Shown: one piece after another, positions 8,843 to 17,506 of the stretch
Position numbering within the stretch: position 1 is the first letter of the stretch
Layout of the letters: the number at the start of each line of letters is the position of its first letter
Assembly: GCF_003605405.2 (NCBI RefSeq)
Contig: NZ_QYTW02000022.1
Span: forward strand, 26,582 to 90,581
From: Siminovitchia terrae
GTDB lineage: Bacteria > Bacillota > Bacilli > Bacillales > Bacillaceae_C
DNA length: 64,000 nucleotides
Reading direction: 5' to 3'
Notes under the pieces: generated by a model
Seen by the model: the letters and a program-made list of their open reading frames with translations, nothing else
What the model was told of the DNA's origin: nothing
Databases searched by the model: none
Program-made: the position numbers and the translations under genes

Positions 8843-8886
8843 AAAAAGTCGAAACAGGTTACTTTTACTGTTTCGACTTTTTTATT
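8843..8886. terminator. Bidirectional terminator
   Basis: AAAAAGTCGAAACAG pairs with CTGTTTCGACTTTTT across a 10-nt loop and serves the convergent peptidase and YitT-family genes. Confidence 0.85.
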
Positions 8887-8911
8887 CTTTCAAAACGACT
8901 CTGTATCTCCT

Positions 8912-9787
8912 TTATAAATCAATAGGTCGTTTGTTTTCGTCAAGAGTAAATCCTTCTCCCATTACATCATGGACGACAATCACGGAAACGAAAGCATGGG
9001 GGTCAATGGCATGTATGATTCTTTTCAAATTCACTATTTCGTTCCTGCCTACTACGCAGTATAGAACCTCGCGTTTTTCCTTTGTGAATGAGCCGTAACC
9101 TTTTAGCATGGTGACTCCTCTGCCCATTTCTTTCATGATGGCAGCTGCCAATTCGTCATAATGCTTCTCAGATATGACCATAGCCCCTCTTGCAGCGTAA
9201 GCTCCTTCTTGCATAAAGTCGATTACTCGGGCGCCGACAAAAACAGCAACCAGGGTATACATAGCTTCCTTATGATCCAAATAAGTTAAAAGGGAGACAA
9301 GAATAACGGTCGCATCAAATGTAAACATTGTCCTTCCCATGCTAATTCCTTTATATTTAAAGATGAGTCGTGCGATAATATCTACACCGCCGGTTGTTCC
9401 GCCAAAACGAAAAATGATACCGAGACCGATACCGGCGAATACTCCGGCGAACAGGGCTGCAAGAAAAAGATCTCCATCTAACGGAATAGCGATTTGAAAT
9501 CTTTGAAAGATGAAGAGGAATATAGAAACCGCTACGGTTCCTATTACTGTATATAGAAAGGATTTTTTTCCAAGCAGCTTCCACCCGATCGCAAAGAGAG
9601 GAATGTTCAATACTAAGTTACTATACGAAGGGTCAATTTGGAATAAGAAGTACAGAAGAAGGGTAATTCCTGTAAATCCGCCTTCGGCTAAGTTATTTTG
9701 CATATTAAAATGTACTAGTCCAAATGCAAAAATTGCTGCTCCCAAAAGAATCAAAAGAATATTTTTTATTTTTAATTGGAAAAGCAC
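8912..9787 (-). CDS. ypjC: YitT-family (DUF161/DUF2179) membrane protein, YpjC-like
   Basis: A 291-residue membrane protein of the YitT family: five or six N-terminal spans with the conserved GGTTGGVDIIARL segment, and a C-terminal soluble DUF2179 domain ending in DVMGEGF. Function unknown. Three in-frame GTG codons compete; AGGGGG at 9800-9795 is 7 nt from the GTG at 9787, which is chosen over 9805. It is transcribed against its neighbours and divergent from ypjD. Confidence 0.85.
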   Translation of the reverse strand: MLFQLKIKNILLILLGAAIFAFGLVHFNMQNNLAEGGFTGITLLLYFLFQIDPSYSNLVLNIPLFAIGWKLLGKKSFLYTVIGTVAVSIFLFIFQRFQIAIPLDGDLFLAALFAGVFAGIGLGIIFRFGGTTGGVDIIARLIFKYKGISMGRTMFTFDATVILVSLLTYLDHKEAMYTLVAVFVGARVIDFMQEGAYAARGAMVISEKHYDELAAAIMKEMGRGVTMLKGYGSFTKEKREVLYCVVGRNEIVNLKRIIHAIDPHAFVSVIVVHDVMGEGFTLDENKRPIDL

Positions 9788-9928
9788 CACTACGCCCCCT
9801 GGCACAAAATGTTTTTGGAATTCTAATTATAACCAATACAGGATTATATCAGCAACTTCCATCAATTGAGCGCTTTCGTTTGTATATGAAAAAAGAATTA
9901 GCTAACATATGGTAAGAAGGTGAGGAAA

Positions 9929-10276
9929 ATGAAAGAAAATAAAACAGTTAGGCAACTCCAAAATGAAGTGGATGAATATATCGGACAGTTTAAGGAGGGG
10001 TACTTTAGCCCGCTCGCAATGACTGCCAGGTTAACAGAAGAACTTGGTGAGCTAGCCAGAGAAGTCAACCACTATTATGGAGAGAAGCAGAAAAAAAGCG
10101 ACGAAAAAGAAAATACAGTTCAAGAAGAGCTGGGAGATTTGCTTTTCGTTATCATTTGCCTGGCGAATTCGCTTGATATTGATCTGCAGACAGCTCATGA
10201 TCAAGTGATGCATAAATTTAAAACGAGAGATAAAGACAGATGGACAAAAAAGGATGAAGGTGATTTTGATGAGTGA
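9929..10276 (+). CDS. ypjD: MazG-like nucleotide pyrophosphohydrolase YpjD
   Basis: A 115-residue all-alpha MazG-superfamily protein. The metal-binding pattern ELGELAREV plus [10 protein letters not shown] is present at about 33-80. Such proteins hydrolyse (d)NTPs to the monophosphate; the exact substrate is unknown. The ATG at 9929 follows GAAGG at 9916 and is preferred over the GTG at 9920. Its 3' end overlaps dapB by 8 nt, so the two are translationally linked. Confidence 0.88.
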   Translation: MKENKTVRQLQNEVDEYIGQFKEGYFSPLAMTARLTEELGELAREVNHYYGEKQKKSDEKENTVQEELGDLLFVIICLANSLDIDLQTAHDQVMHKFKTRDKDRWTKKDEGDFDE

Positions 10277-11075
10277 TGAAACGATCCGAGTAATAGTAGC
10301 GGGCCCGCGCGGCCGTATGGGAAAAGAAGCTGTTCAGCTTGTAAAAGAGACACCAAATTTTGAACTTGCAGCAGTGATTGATAGAAAAAATGAAGGCAAA
10401 CTCCTTTCAGAAGTGGAAGGTTTTGCAGGTTTGGATGTTCCTGTATTTATCGACCCGGCAGAATGCTTTCAACAGGCGAATGCGGATGTTCTAATAGATT
10501 TGACGACTCCTGAAAGAGGATATATACATACAAAAAACGCCTTGGAACATAATGTTCGACCAGTGGTGGGAACAACAGGTTTTACTCCTGAACAGCTAGA
10601 TGAATTAAAGGAGTTGGCCGAACAAAAGGGAATTGGATGCATCATTGCTCCAAACTTCGCCATTGGCGCCATTCTGATGATGAAGTTTTCAGAAATGGCC
10701 TCTAAATACTTTGATGATGTAGAAATAATAGAGATGCATCACGATCAAAAACTGGATGCACCTTCAGGTACAGCTATAAAAACCGCGGAAATGATTACAA
10801 ATAACCGGAAACCCAAAAAGCAGGGGCATGAAGATGAAAAAGAAACAATCGAGGGAGCACGGGGAGCGGATTTTGAAGGCATGCGGCTCCACAGTGTAAG
10901 GCTTCCTGGATTGGTTGCTCATCAACAGGTCCTGTTCGGAGCGGGCGGACAGACCTTGACAATCAGGCATGATTCTTATAATCGCGCTTCTTTCATGTCT
11001 GGTGTAAAAGTATCCGTCGAAACCGTCATGGGATTGGATACTCTGGTTTATGGACTTGAATCCATTTTAGATTAA
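10269..11075 (+). CDS. dapB: 4-hydroxy-tetrahydrodipicolinate reductase
   Basis: Lysine/diaminopimelate pathway reductase (268 residues). It has the NAD(P) motif GPRGRMG at about 12-18 and the active-site stretch [13 protein letters not shown] with catalytic His and Lys. It overlaps ypjD; the start at 10269 has GAAGGTG upstream. In B. subtilis mgsA follows dapB; here bshB1 follows directly. Confidence 0.95.
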   Translation: MSDETIRVIVAGPRGRMGKEAVQLVKETPNFELAAVIDRKNEGKLLSEVEGFAGLDVPVFIDPAECFQQANADVLIDLTTPERGYIHTKNALEHNVRPVVGTTGFTPEQLDELKELAEQKGIGCIIAPNFAIGAILMMKFSEMASKYFDDVEIIEMHHDQKLDAPSGTAIKTAEMITNNRKPKKQGHEDEKETIEGARGADFEGMRLHSVRLPGLVAHQQVLFGAGGQTLTIRHDSYNRASFMSGVKVSVETVMGLDTLVYGLESILD

Positions 11076-11087
11076 GGTGGGATCCAG

Positions 11088-11804
11088 TTGATTCAAAAAA
11101 AAATCGATGTACTCGCTTTCGGCGCCCATTCTGATGATGTGGAAATCGGAATGGCCGGATCTATATATAAATGGACAGCATCCGGCAGGAACGTAGTGAT
11201 ATGCGATTTGACGAGGGCGGAGCTATCCTCTAATGGAACAGTGGAGACAAGGTTACAGGAAGCTTCAGAAGCTGCAAGCAGGATGGGTGTCCTTGAAAGA
11301 GTAAATCTGCAATTGCCAGACCGCGGCTTGTATATGAAAGATGAGTACATCCGTCAGATAGTCGACTTGATTAGAAAGTATAGCCCAACCCTTGTATTTG
11401 CTCCATTTTCTGAAGATCGACATCCTGATCATGGACGCTGCGCTGAATTGGTAAAGGAAGCATTCTTTTCTGCAGGGATCAAAAAGTTTGAGACCCCTGG
11501 CGGAAATAGTGCCCATAAGCCAAATAATCTGTTCTATTATTTTATTAACAGCCAGCCGCGCCCGGATTTTGTCTTGGATATATCCGGGTTCATGGACCAA
11601 AAGCTCTCAGCACTTCAAGCATATCAGTCGCAATTCCTACCAGGCGAATCGGGTGTTAAAACGCCATTAACCGATGGTTATTTAGAAAGAGTTGAAGCAA
11701 GAGAGAGAATCTACGGAGTGGAAGCGGGAGTCACTTTTGCAGAAGGATTTAAAATAGACCGTCCACTTTTAATCAATCAAAATATATTTGGGGAAGGATT
11801 ATGA
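11088..11804 (+). CDS. bshB1: N-acetylglucosaminyl-malate deacetylase (bacillithiol synthesis)
   Basis: Removes the acetyl group from GlcNAc-malate in bacillithiol synthesis. The 238-residue LmbE-type zinc deacetylase has the AHSDD motif at 13-17 and HPDH near residue 109. It starts with TTG, 6 nt after AAGGTGGG, which overlaps the dapB stop. Its stop overlaps the bshA start by 4 nt (ATGA), tying the first two bacillithiol steps together. Confidence 0.94.
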   Translation: MIQKKIDVLAFGAHSDDVEIGMAGSIYKWTASGRNVVICDLTRAELSSNGTVETRLQEASEAASRMGVLERVNLQLPDRGLYMKDEYIRQIVDLIRKYSPTLVFAPFSEDRHPDHGRCAELVKEAFFSAGIKKFETPGGNSAHKPNNLFYYFINSQPRPDFVLDISGFMDQKLSALQAYQSQFLPGESGVKTPLTDGYLERVEARERIYGVEAGVTFAEGFKIDRPLLINQNIFGEGL

Positions 11805-12940
11805 AACTAAACATAGGCATTACCTGTTATCCGACGGTGGGCGGTTCCGGTGTGGTGGCAACGGAACTGGGCAAACACCTGGCCGAAAGAGGCCATAAGA
11901 TTCACTTTATATCTTCAAATATTCCATTTCGGCTGAACCTATGGCATCATAATATTTTTTTTCACCAGGTAACAGTCAATCAATATTCGCTTTTTCAATA
12001 TCCTCCTTATGATATTGCGTTGGCAAGTAAAATGGCGGAGGTTATCAAAAGGGAAAAGCTTGATATCTTACATGTGCATTACGCTATTCCACATGCAGTT
12101 TGCGCGATTTTGGGCAAACAAATGTCCGGTACAGATGTAAAGATTGTAACGACTTTACATGGGACAGATATTTCAGTTTTGGGGTATGATTCAACCCTGG
12201 CGGAAGCGATCAAGTTCGGAATTGAAAAGTCAGACCGGGTTACCGCGGTATCACATGCATTGGCCGCTCAAACAAAAGAGCTGGTAGCCCCTGATCAATC
12301 AATAAAAGTGATTCACAATTTCATTGATGATCGGATCTATCAAAAGGTGAACATAGATGGCTTGAAAGAGGCGTATGGAATTTCTCAAGAAGAAAAAGTG
12401 GTGATTCATGTCTCCAACTTTAGAAAAGTAAAAAGAGTCCGTGATGTTGTCATCGCTTTTTCAAAAATTGCGTCTAAAATAAAGGCCAAATTACTTCTCG
12501 TCGGCGATGGGCCTGAAATGACAGATATTTGCGGACTTGTAGAAAAACTATCTTTGGATAAAGAAGTGTTGTTCCTAGGTCGGCAGGATCATTTGGAAGA
12601 ACTCTATTCGATAAGTGACCTCATGCTTCTTTTATCGGAAAAAGAAAGCTTTGGCCTTGTTGCCCTAGAGGGGATGGCGTGCGGTGTTCCGTGCATCGGA
12701 ACAAGGATCGACGGCATTCCGGAAGTAATTGAAGATGGATATAATGGCTTTTTATGCGAGCTCGGCAATACTGACGATGTTGCGGATAAAGCGTTGCTTT
12801 TGCTGAAAAACGATGAGTTGCTGAACCGTTTTTCCAGGCAGGCAATGTCTGTTCCAGCAGAGCGTTTTGCTTCTGAAATGATTGTTTCTCAATACGAGGA
12901 TGTATACGAGTCCGTTCTTGGCAGTAAGAAAGAAGGCTGA
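11801..12940 (+). CDS. bshA: L-malate glycosyltransferase BshA (bacillithiol synthesis)
   Basis: A GT4-family glycosyltransferase of 379 residues that joins UDP-GlcNAc to L-malate. The N-terminal [11 protein letters not shown] loop (about 14-24) and the C-terminal [17 protein letters not shown] motif (EX7E) are both present. It overlaps bshB1 by 4 nt. bshC is not in the window. Confidence 0.94.
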   Translation: MKLNIGITCYPTVGGSGVVATELGKHLAERGHKIHFISSNIPFRLNLWHHNIFFHQVTVNQYSLFQYPPYDIALASKMAEVIKREKLDILHVHYAIPHAVCAILGKQMSGTDVKIVTTLHGTDISVLGYDSTLAEAIKFGIEKSDRVTAVSHALAAQTKELVAPDQSIKVIHNFIDDRIYQKVNIDGLKEAYGISQEEKVVIHVSNFRKVKRVRDVVIAFSKIASKIKAKLLLVGDGPEMTDICGLVEKLSLDKEVLFLGRQDHLEELYSISDLMLLLSEKESFGLVALEGMACGVPCIGTRIDGIPEVIEDGYNGFLCELGNTDDVADKALLLLKNDELLNRFSRQAMSVPAERFASEMIVSQYEDVYESVLGSKKEG

Positions 12941-12944
12941 AATC

Positions 12945-14138
12945 ATGAAAGAACCATTTTTGTCGGCACTGCCGATTATCGAGAATATTCAAAAGGCAGG
13001 ATATGAAGCATATTTTGTAGGTGGTTCGGTCAGGGACTTTCTGCTTGGGAAAGAAATTCATGATGTAGATATCGCCACTTCCGCAACTCCTACAGAATTG
13101 AAAGCCATATTTCCAAAGACTGTGGATGTCGGCATTGCTCACGGCACCATTATTGTAATTAGAAAAGGACAGGGGTTTGAGGTCACTACCTACCGGACAG
13201 AGGCAGACTATAAGGATTACAGGCGGCCTGAGTCCGTTTCTTTTGTTCGCCACTTAACAGAAGATCTGAAACGCCGTGATTTTACAATGAATGCGATAGC
13301 CATGGATAAAAATGGTTCGCTTGTCGATCCATTTGAAGGACAAAAAGCATTGAAGGATAAGTTAATTGTAACAGTCGGTTCTGCCGATGAACGGTTTCAA
13401 GAGGATGCTTTGCGTTTAATGAGGGCAATCCGCTTTGTAAGCCAGCTCGGTTTTCGGCTTGAATCGGAAACGGAAAAAGCAATTGGGACTTATGCCCATC
13501 TGCTGCAGCATATCGCTGTGGAGAGAATCATGTCTGAAATGGCTAAAATTTTGGATGGCCCCTACAAAACGGACGCTTTTTTAATCCTGTTAAAAAGCGG
13601 GCTTTATCAATATTTACCTTCCTTATTCAACGAAAGAGATGTTCTTGTAACAAGTCTGGATTATAGTGTTTCAACCTTGAATGAAAATCAGATGTGGCTG
13701 TTAGCTTTGCATTTTTCTCATACAGTCGATAGTGTCAAACAGCTCAAAGAATGGAAGCTTCCTGCAAAAAAAATAAAGGTATTGCTCCGGGCATTGGATT
13801 TTTTAAAACTGAGAATTCATCATGATTGGTCTGCCTATCATTTATTTATGGCTGGAAGGGATATAGCCGTACTTGTAGAGACTGTTTACCAAACCATACA
13901 GCACAAGCCGGTGGATAGCTCCGTCAAGCAAGTCAATGACCATTTTGATCAGCTCACGATCAAAGCCAGGAATCAGTTGGCTGTGACAGGAAATGATTTG
14001 TTAATGTGGGCTGATGCTCCAGGAGGCCCCTGGGTGAAGGAATTGTTGGAGAACATCATTCAAGCAGTCCTAAACGAAGATGTTGCCAACGATAAAGATC
14101 AAATCAGGAGGTGGATAAAAGCTTGCGGACTTCTATAA
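12945..14138 (+). CDS. cca: CCA tRNA nucleotidyltransferase
   Basis: Adds CCA to tRNA 3' ends. The 397 residues equal the B. subtilis enzyme. The nucleotidyltransferase signature GGSVRD (26-31) with the catalytic pair D40-x-D42 and the RRDFTMNA motif near 110 are intact, followed by the helical neck, body and tail. The start at 12945 has GAAAGAAGG 7 nt upstream. Its end overlaps the birA start by 16 nt. Confidence 0.95.
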   Translation: MKEPFLSALPIIENIQKAGYEAYFVGGSVRDFLLGKEIHDVDIATSATPTELKAIFPKTVDVGIAHGTIIVIRKGQGFEVTTYRTEADYKDYRRPESVSFVRHLTEDLKRRDFTMNAIAMDKNGSLVDPFEGQKALKDKLIVTVGSADERFQEDALRLMRAIRFVSQLGFRLESETEKAIGTYAHLLQHIAVERIMSEMAKILDGPYKTDAFLILLKSGLYQYLPSLFNERDVLVTSLDYSVSTLNENQMWLLALHFSHTVDSVKQLKEWKLPAKKIKVLLRALDFLKLRIHHDWSAYHLFMAGRDIAVLVETVYQTIQHKPVDSSVKQVNDHFDQLTIKARNQLAVTGNDLLMWADAPGGPWVKELLENIIQAVLNEDVANDKDQIRRWIKACGLL

Positions 14139-15103
14139 GACAGCAATTAATTGAGGCTCTTTCAGGAGCGGGAGGAGAATTTCTATCAGGACAGACTCTG
14201 GCAGAAATCATCGGCTGTTCCAGAACGGCCATTTGGAAGCATATTGAGGAACTAAGGAAGGACGGTTTTGTATTGGAAGCCGTCAGAAACAAAGGGTATA
14301 GGATTGTCAGTACTCCTGAAGACATAACTGAAAATGACATCCTTTTTGGACTTGAAACCGACAAGTTTGGAAGAAATATCCACTATTATGAATCTCTTGG
14401 CTCCACCCAAAAAGCAGCTCACCAGTTAGCGTATGATGGAGCGCCAGAAGGTACACTCGTCATTACAGAAGAGCAAACATCCGGAAGAGGCAGGCTAGGA
14501 AGGGAATGGTATTCTCTAAGCGGCAAAGGGATTTGGATGAGCCTCATTGTAAGGCCAGATCTGCCGCCGCAACAAGCTCCCCAATTTACCTTGGTCACAG
14601 CTGTTGCAATTGCTCGTGCCATAGAAGAGATTACAGGGATTACGCCAGAAATAAAGTGGCCAAATGATGTGTTAATTAATGGTAAAAAAGTGGTTGGGAT
14701 ATTAACCGAGCTGCAGGCTGAATCCGATAAAATTTCCTCTTTAATCATTGGAATCGGAATGAATGCGAATCATGAGCCGGATGATTTTCCACCGGCTGTT
14801 GAACAGACGGCTACATCACTTTTTATCGAAAAAGGAGAAAAGATTCCACGTGCTAGATTGATCCAAGCCTTTTTAAAAAATTTCGAACGTTATTATTCAA
14901 TATATGTAACTGAAGGATTTAGGCCTATTCGTATTTTATGGGAAAGCTATGCTGTTAGTATCGGGAAGAGGGTCAAAGCCACCACAGTAACAGGTGTAAT
15001 TGCTGGACGGGCAATAGGCATTACTGATGAAGGAGTTTTGAGAATTGAGGATGATGAGGGCGTCATCCACAATATATATTCTGCCGATATACAGCAAACA
15101 TAG
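14123..15103 (+). CDS. birA: Biotin-protein ligase / biotin repressor BirA
   Basis: Bifunctional protein (326 residues): an N-terminal winged helix (about 1-65, GCSRTAIWKHIEELR) for operator binding and a ligase domain with the biotinyl-AMP loop SGRGRLGREW and KWPND. The TTG at 14123 is chosen over the GTG at 14111 because AGGAGG at 14107 overlaps the latter and because the family begins M-R-x-x-x-R. It is translationally coupled to cca. Confidence 0.94.
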   Translation: MRTSIRQQLIEALSGAGGEFLSGQTLAEIIGCSRTAIWKHIEELRKDGFVLEAVRNKGYRIVSTPEDITENDILFGLETDKFGRNIHYYESLGSTQKAAHQLAYDGAPEGTLVITEEQTSGRGRLGREWYSLSGKGIWMSLIVRPDLPPQQAPQFTLVTAVAIARAIEEITGITPEIKWPNDVLINGKKVVGILTELQAESDKISSLIIGIGMNANHEPDDFPPAVEQTATSLFIEKGEKIPRARLIQAFLKNFERYYSIYVTEGFRPIRILWESYAVSIGKRVKATTVTGVIAGRAIGITDEGVLRIEDDEGVIHNIYSADIQQT

Positions 15104-15288
15104 ATTTCTTTTGCCATCATGGGCAACTTTCCACTTTTGTTGGTCATTCGACGAAATATTTGCTATACTTTTTTTGGGCGGTATCATATTTTGAGCTGCA
15201 CCACAAAATATAAGAAAAAACGATTAATTCTGCCTTGATCCTCTAAAAGGACGGGGACAGAGGACCGAAACGAACGAGTGACAGTTAC

Positions 15289-15325
15289 GGAGTCCTTCTG
15301 CCTTTTTTGGAGAGGACTCCTTTTG
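15289..15325 (+). terminator. Terminator after birA
   Basis: GGAGTCC and GGACTCC form a stem with an 18-nt loop followed by TTTT. A second small inverted repeat (TATTTTG/CAAAATA) lies at about 15186-15212. Otherwise nothing is recognisable in the 284 bases between birA and panB. Confidence 0.55.
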
Positions 15326-15387
15326 CATTCAAAGTGCTGCTACTCTGTTTCATTTCGTATCCTCTACAAAAAAGGAGGATGAACAAA

Positions 15388-16224
15388 ATGAAGTCAACAA
15401 CAGATTTTTTGAAAATGAAACAAGCTGGGGAAAAAATTGCGATGCTTACTGCTTATGATTACCCGCAGGCGAAGCTCGCGGAAGAAGCAGGAGTGGATAT
15501 GATTCTTGTTGGCGATTCCCTAGGGATGGTTGTGCTGGGTTATGATTCGACAGTACCCGTTACAACGAATGATATGATCCATCACACAAAAGCGGTTAAG
15601 CGAGGTGCGAAGGACACATTTATTGTCACTGATCTCCCATTTATGACGTTTCATATCAGCAAAGAAGAGGCTCTGAGGGCTGCAGGTAAAATCATGCAAG
15701 AAAGCGGGGCACATGCTGTTAAGATTGAAGGCGGGGGAGAAGTGGTTGAAACGATCAGGGCTCTGACAAATGCAGGCGTGCCTGTCATGGGGCATCTTGG
15801 ATTGACACCGCAAACAGCGGGAGTGCTCGGCGGATATAAGGTACAGGCAAAAACAGCTGAAGCTGCTTCCGAATTGATTGAAGAGGCGAAAAAATGTGAA
15901 GAGGCTGGCGCTTTTGCCATCGTTTTGGAATGTATACCGCATCAATTAGGAAAAGAAGTCGCTTCCCAAATCAATATCCCCGTCATCGGGATTGGTGCAG
16001 GGCCTGATACAGATGGACAAGTTCTTGTCTTTCATGACGTTGTTACATTCGGCGTAGACCGCGTCCCCAAGTTTGTTAAAAAATTTGCAGATATAGATTT
16101 TGAAGCATCAGCAGGTATTGGGAAATATGTAGAAGAAGTAAAATCAGGTGTGTTTCCCGATCTTCAGCAACATACATTTGAAATGAAGCAGGAAGAACTG
16201 TCTTCTTTGTACGGAGGAAAGTAA
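15388..16224 (+). CDS. panB: 3-methyl-2-oxobutanoate hydroxymethyltransferase PanB
   Basis: First committed step of pantothenate synthesis: ketoisovalerate plus methylene-THF to ketopantoate. 278 residues, a TIM barrel with [10 protein letters not shown] near 42-51 and a GHLGLTPQ motif, and the IPVIGIGAG strand. The ATG at 15388 is 9 nt after AAAGGAGG; the ATG at 15379 touches that site and is rejected. panC follows after a 347-bp repeat-filled gap. Confidence 0.95.
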   Translation: MKSTTDFLKMKQAGEKIAMLTAYDYPQAKLAEEAGVDMILVGDSLGMVVLGYDSTVPVTTNDMIHHTKAVKRGAKDTFIVTDLPFMTFHISKEEALRAAGKIMQESGAHAVKIEGGGEVVETIRALTNAGVPVMGHLGLTPQTAGVLGGYKVQAKTAEAASELIEEAKKCEEAGAFAIVLECIPHQLGKEVASQINIPVIGIGAGPDTDGQVLVFHDVVTFGVDRVPKFVKKFADIDFEASAGIGKYVEEVKSGVFPDLQQHTFEMKQEELSSLYGGK

Positions 16225-16276
16225 GTATCTTGCTATGGAAAATTTTATATAAAAGAAATTTTTCTTTGTTCAGCTT

Positions 16277-16449
16277 CGACGTACATGACGTTCTAGTGCA
16301 AGCGAAGCGACAGAATGTCGCGATCTGAGCTGCCGACGTACAGGACGTGCTAGTGCAAGCGAAGCGACAGGAAGTCGCGATTTAAGCCTGCCGACGTACA
16401 GGAAGTACTAGTGCCACCGAAACCACAGGATGTGGCGGTTTGAGGCGGC
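16277..16449 (+). repeat. Three tandem 57/58-bp repeats with CAGGANG hairpins (family A, copy 3)
   Basis: Units begin at 16277, 16334 and 16392. Exact CAGGANG loops sit at 16341, 16368, 16399 and 16426, with two degenerate ones at 16284 and 16311. In the last unit both arms of the second hairpin have changed from GCGAC/GTCGC to ACCAC/GTGGC, which keeps the pairing. The block lies on the coding strand between panB and panC. Confidence 0.85.
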
Positions 16450-16560
16450 CAGCGCCTAGCCCTCGAGGTCACAAGTCGTTTCCCAGAGGAGACTGAAGAA
16501 CAGTCTCCTCTGGATCGTCTTGTTTGGCCGTGCTGGGCAAGGAGTTTGCGCTTTTTTAGG
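16450..16560. repeat. Family A module with 11-bp hairpin before panC
   Basis: Begins GCCAGCGCCTAGCCCTCGAGG and matches, with changes, the block at 51414. It contains a perfect 11-bp stem AGAGGAGACTG/CAGTCTCCTCT (16485-16511) with loop AAGAA but no T-tract, so it is not a standard terminator. It ends at the GCGCTTTTTTAGGAGG sequence that supplies the panC ribosome site. Confidence 0.75.
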
Positions 16561-16571
16561 AGGAAAATGAG

Positions 16572-17417
16572 TTGATCACAATCACGACAAAGCAGGAAAT
16601 GCAACAACTGGCGAAACAGCATAAAGCAGAGGGAAAATCGATAGGCTTTGTCCCGACAATGGGCTATTTGCATGTAGGACATTTGAAACTTGTCAAGGAA
16701 GCCAAAAAAAGCAATGATATCATCATCATGAGTATTTTTGTCAACCCGCTTCAATTTGGCCCGGGAGAAGATTATGATGCTTATCCCCGAAACCCTGAAC
16801 GAGATAAACAGCTGGCGGAGGAAGCCGGGGTTGACATCTTATTTATGCCGAGCCTGGAAAATATGTATCGTAACGAAAAATCCATAGGAATGACTGTATT
16901 AAGGAGAACCAATGCCCTTTGTGGAATCAACCGGCCAGGCCACTTTGACGGGGTTGTGATGGTATTGTCGAAGCTTTTTAATATCATACTGCCTGATCGT
17001 GCCTATTTCGGCTTAAAAGACGCACAGCAATTTGCTGTTGTATCTGGTCTTGTTGAAGATCTCGATTTTCCCCTTAAGCTTGTTCCTGTCGAGACAGTCA
17101 GGGAATCTTCCGGGTTAGCGGTCAGTTCAAGAAATGTCTACTTAAATGATAAAGAGCGGATTCAGGCAGCTGCTATATATAAAAGCTTGCAGAAAGCAAA
17201 AGAATTAATAAGCAACGGTGTCCAGGACATTGAAGCTATTATTGGTGAAGTGAAGGATTATATGAAAGCAAATATGAAGGCCGACATTGATTATGTTGAG
17301 TTATTAAGCTTTCCTGAGTTGGAGCAGATTGCGTCTCCAAAAGGTAAAGTGATTATTGCAGCTGCTGTTAAATTTTCCAAAGCGAGGCTCATTGACAATA
17401 TTATTATTGATATATAA
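16572..17417 (+). CDS. panC: Pantoate-beta-alanine ligase PanC
   Basis: Last step of pantothenate synthesis (pantoate + beta-alanine + ATP). 281 residues with the nucleotidyltransferase motifs PTMGYLHVGH (about 28-37, the HIGH-like box) and SSRN near 180, and a FVNPLQF segment. The start is TTG, 8 nt after AGGAGG at 16558. panD, which follows panC in B. subtilis and makes beta-alanine, is not here; dinG comes next. Confidence 0.95.
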   Translation: MITITTKQEMQQLAKQHKAEGKSIGFVPTMGYLHVGHLKLVKEAKKSNDIIIMSIFVNPLQFGPGEDYDAYPRNPERDKQLAEEAGVDILFMPSLENMYRNEKSIGMTVLRRTNALCGINRPGHFDGVVMVLSKLFNIILPDRAYFGLKDAQQFAVVSGLVEDLDFPLKLVPVETVRESSGLAVSSRNVYLNDKERIQAAAIYKSLQKAKELISNGVQDIEAIIGEVKDYMKANMKADIDYVELLSFPELEQIASPKGKVIIAAAVKFSKARLIDNIIIDI

Positions 17418-17506
17418 TTGGTTTTGATTTTGGGTGGAAAGAGGGCTCATATATGGTAAACTAACTAAGAGCAACGATTGTTTATAGTATTAAAGGTGTG
17501 AAGCGG

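Noticed and set aside
16485..16511. Intrinsic terminator between panB and panC
   Set aside because: The stem is perfect (11 bp), but no T-tract follows, so it is listed as part of the repeat rather than a terminator.
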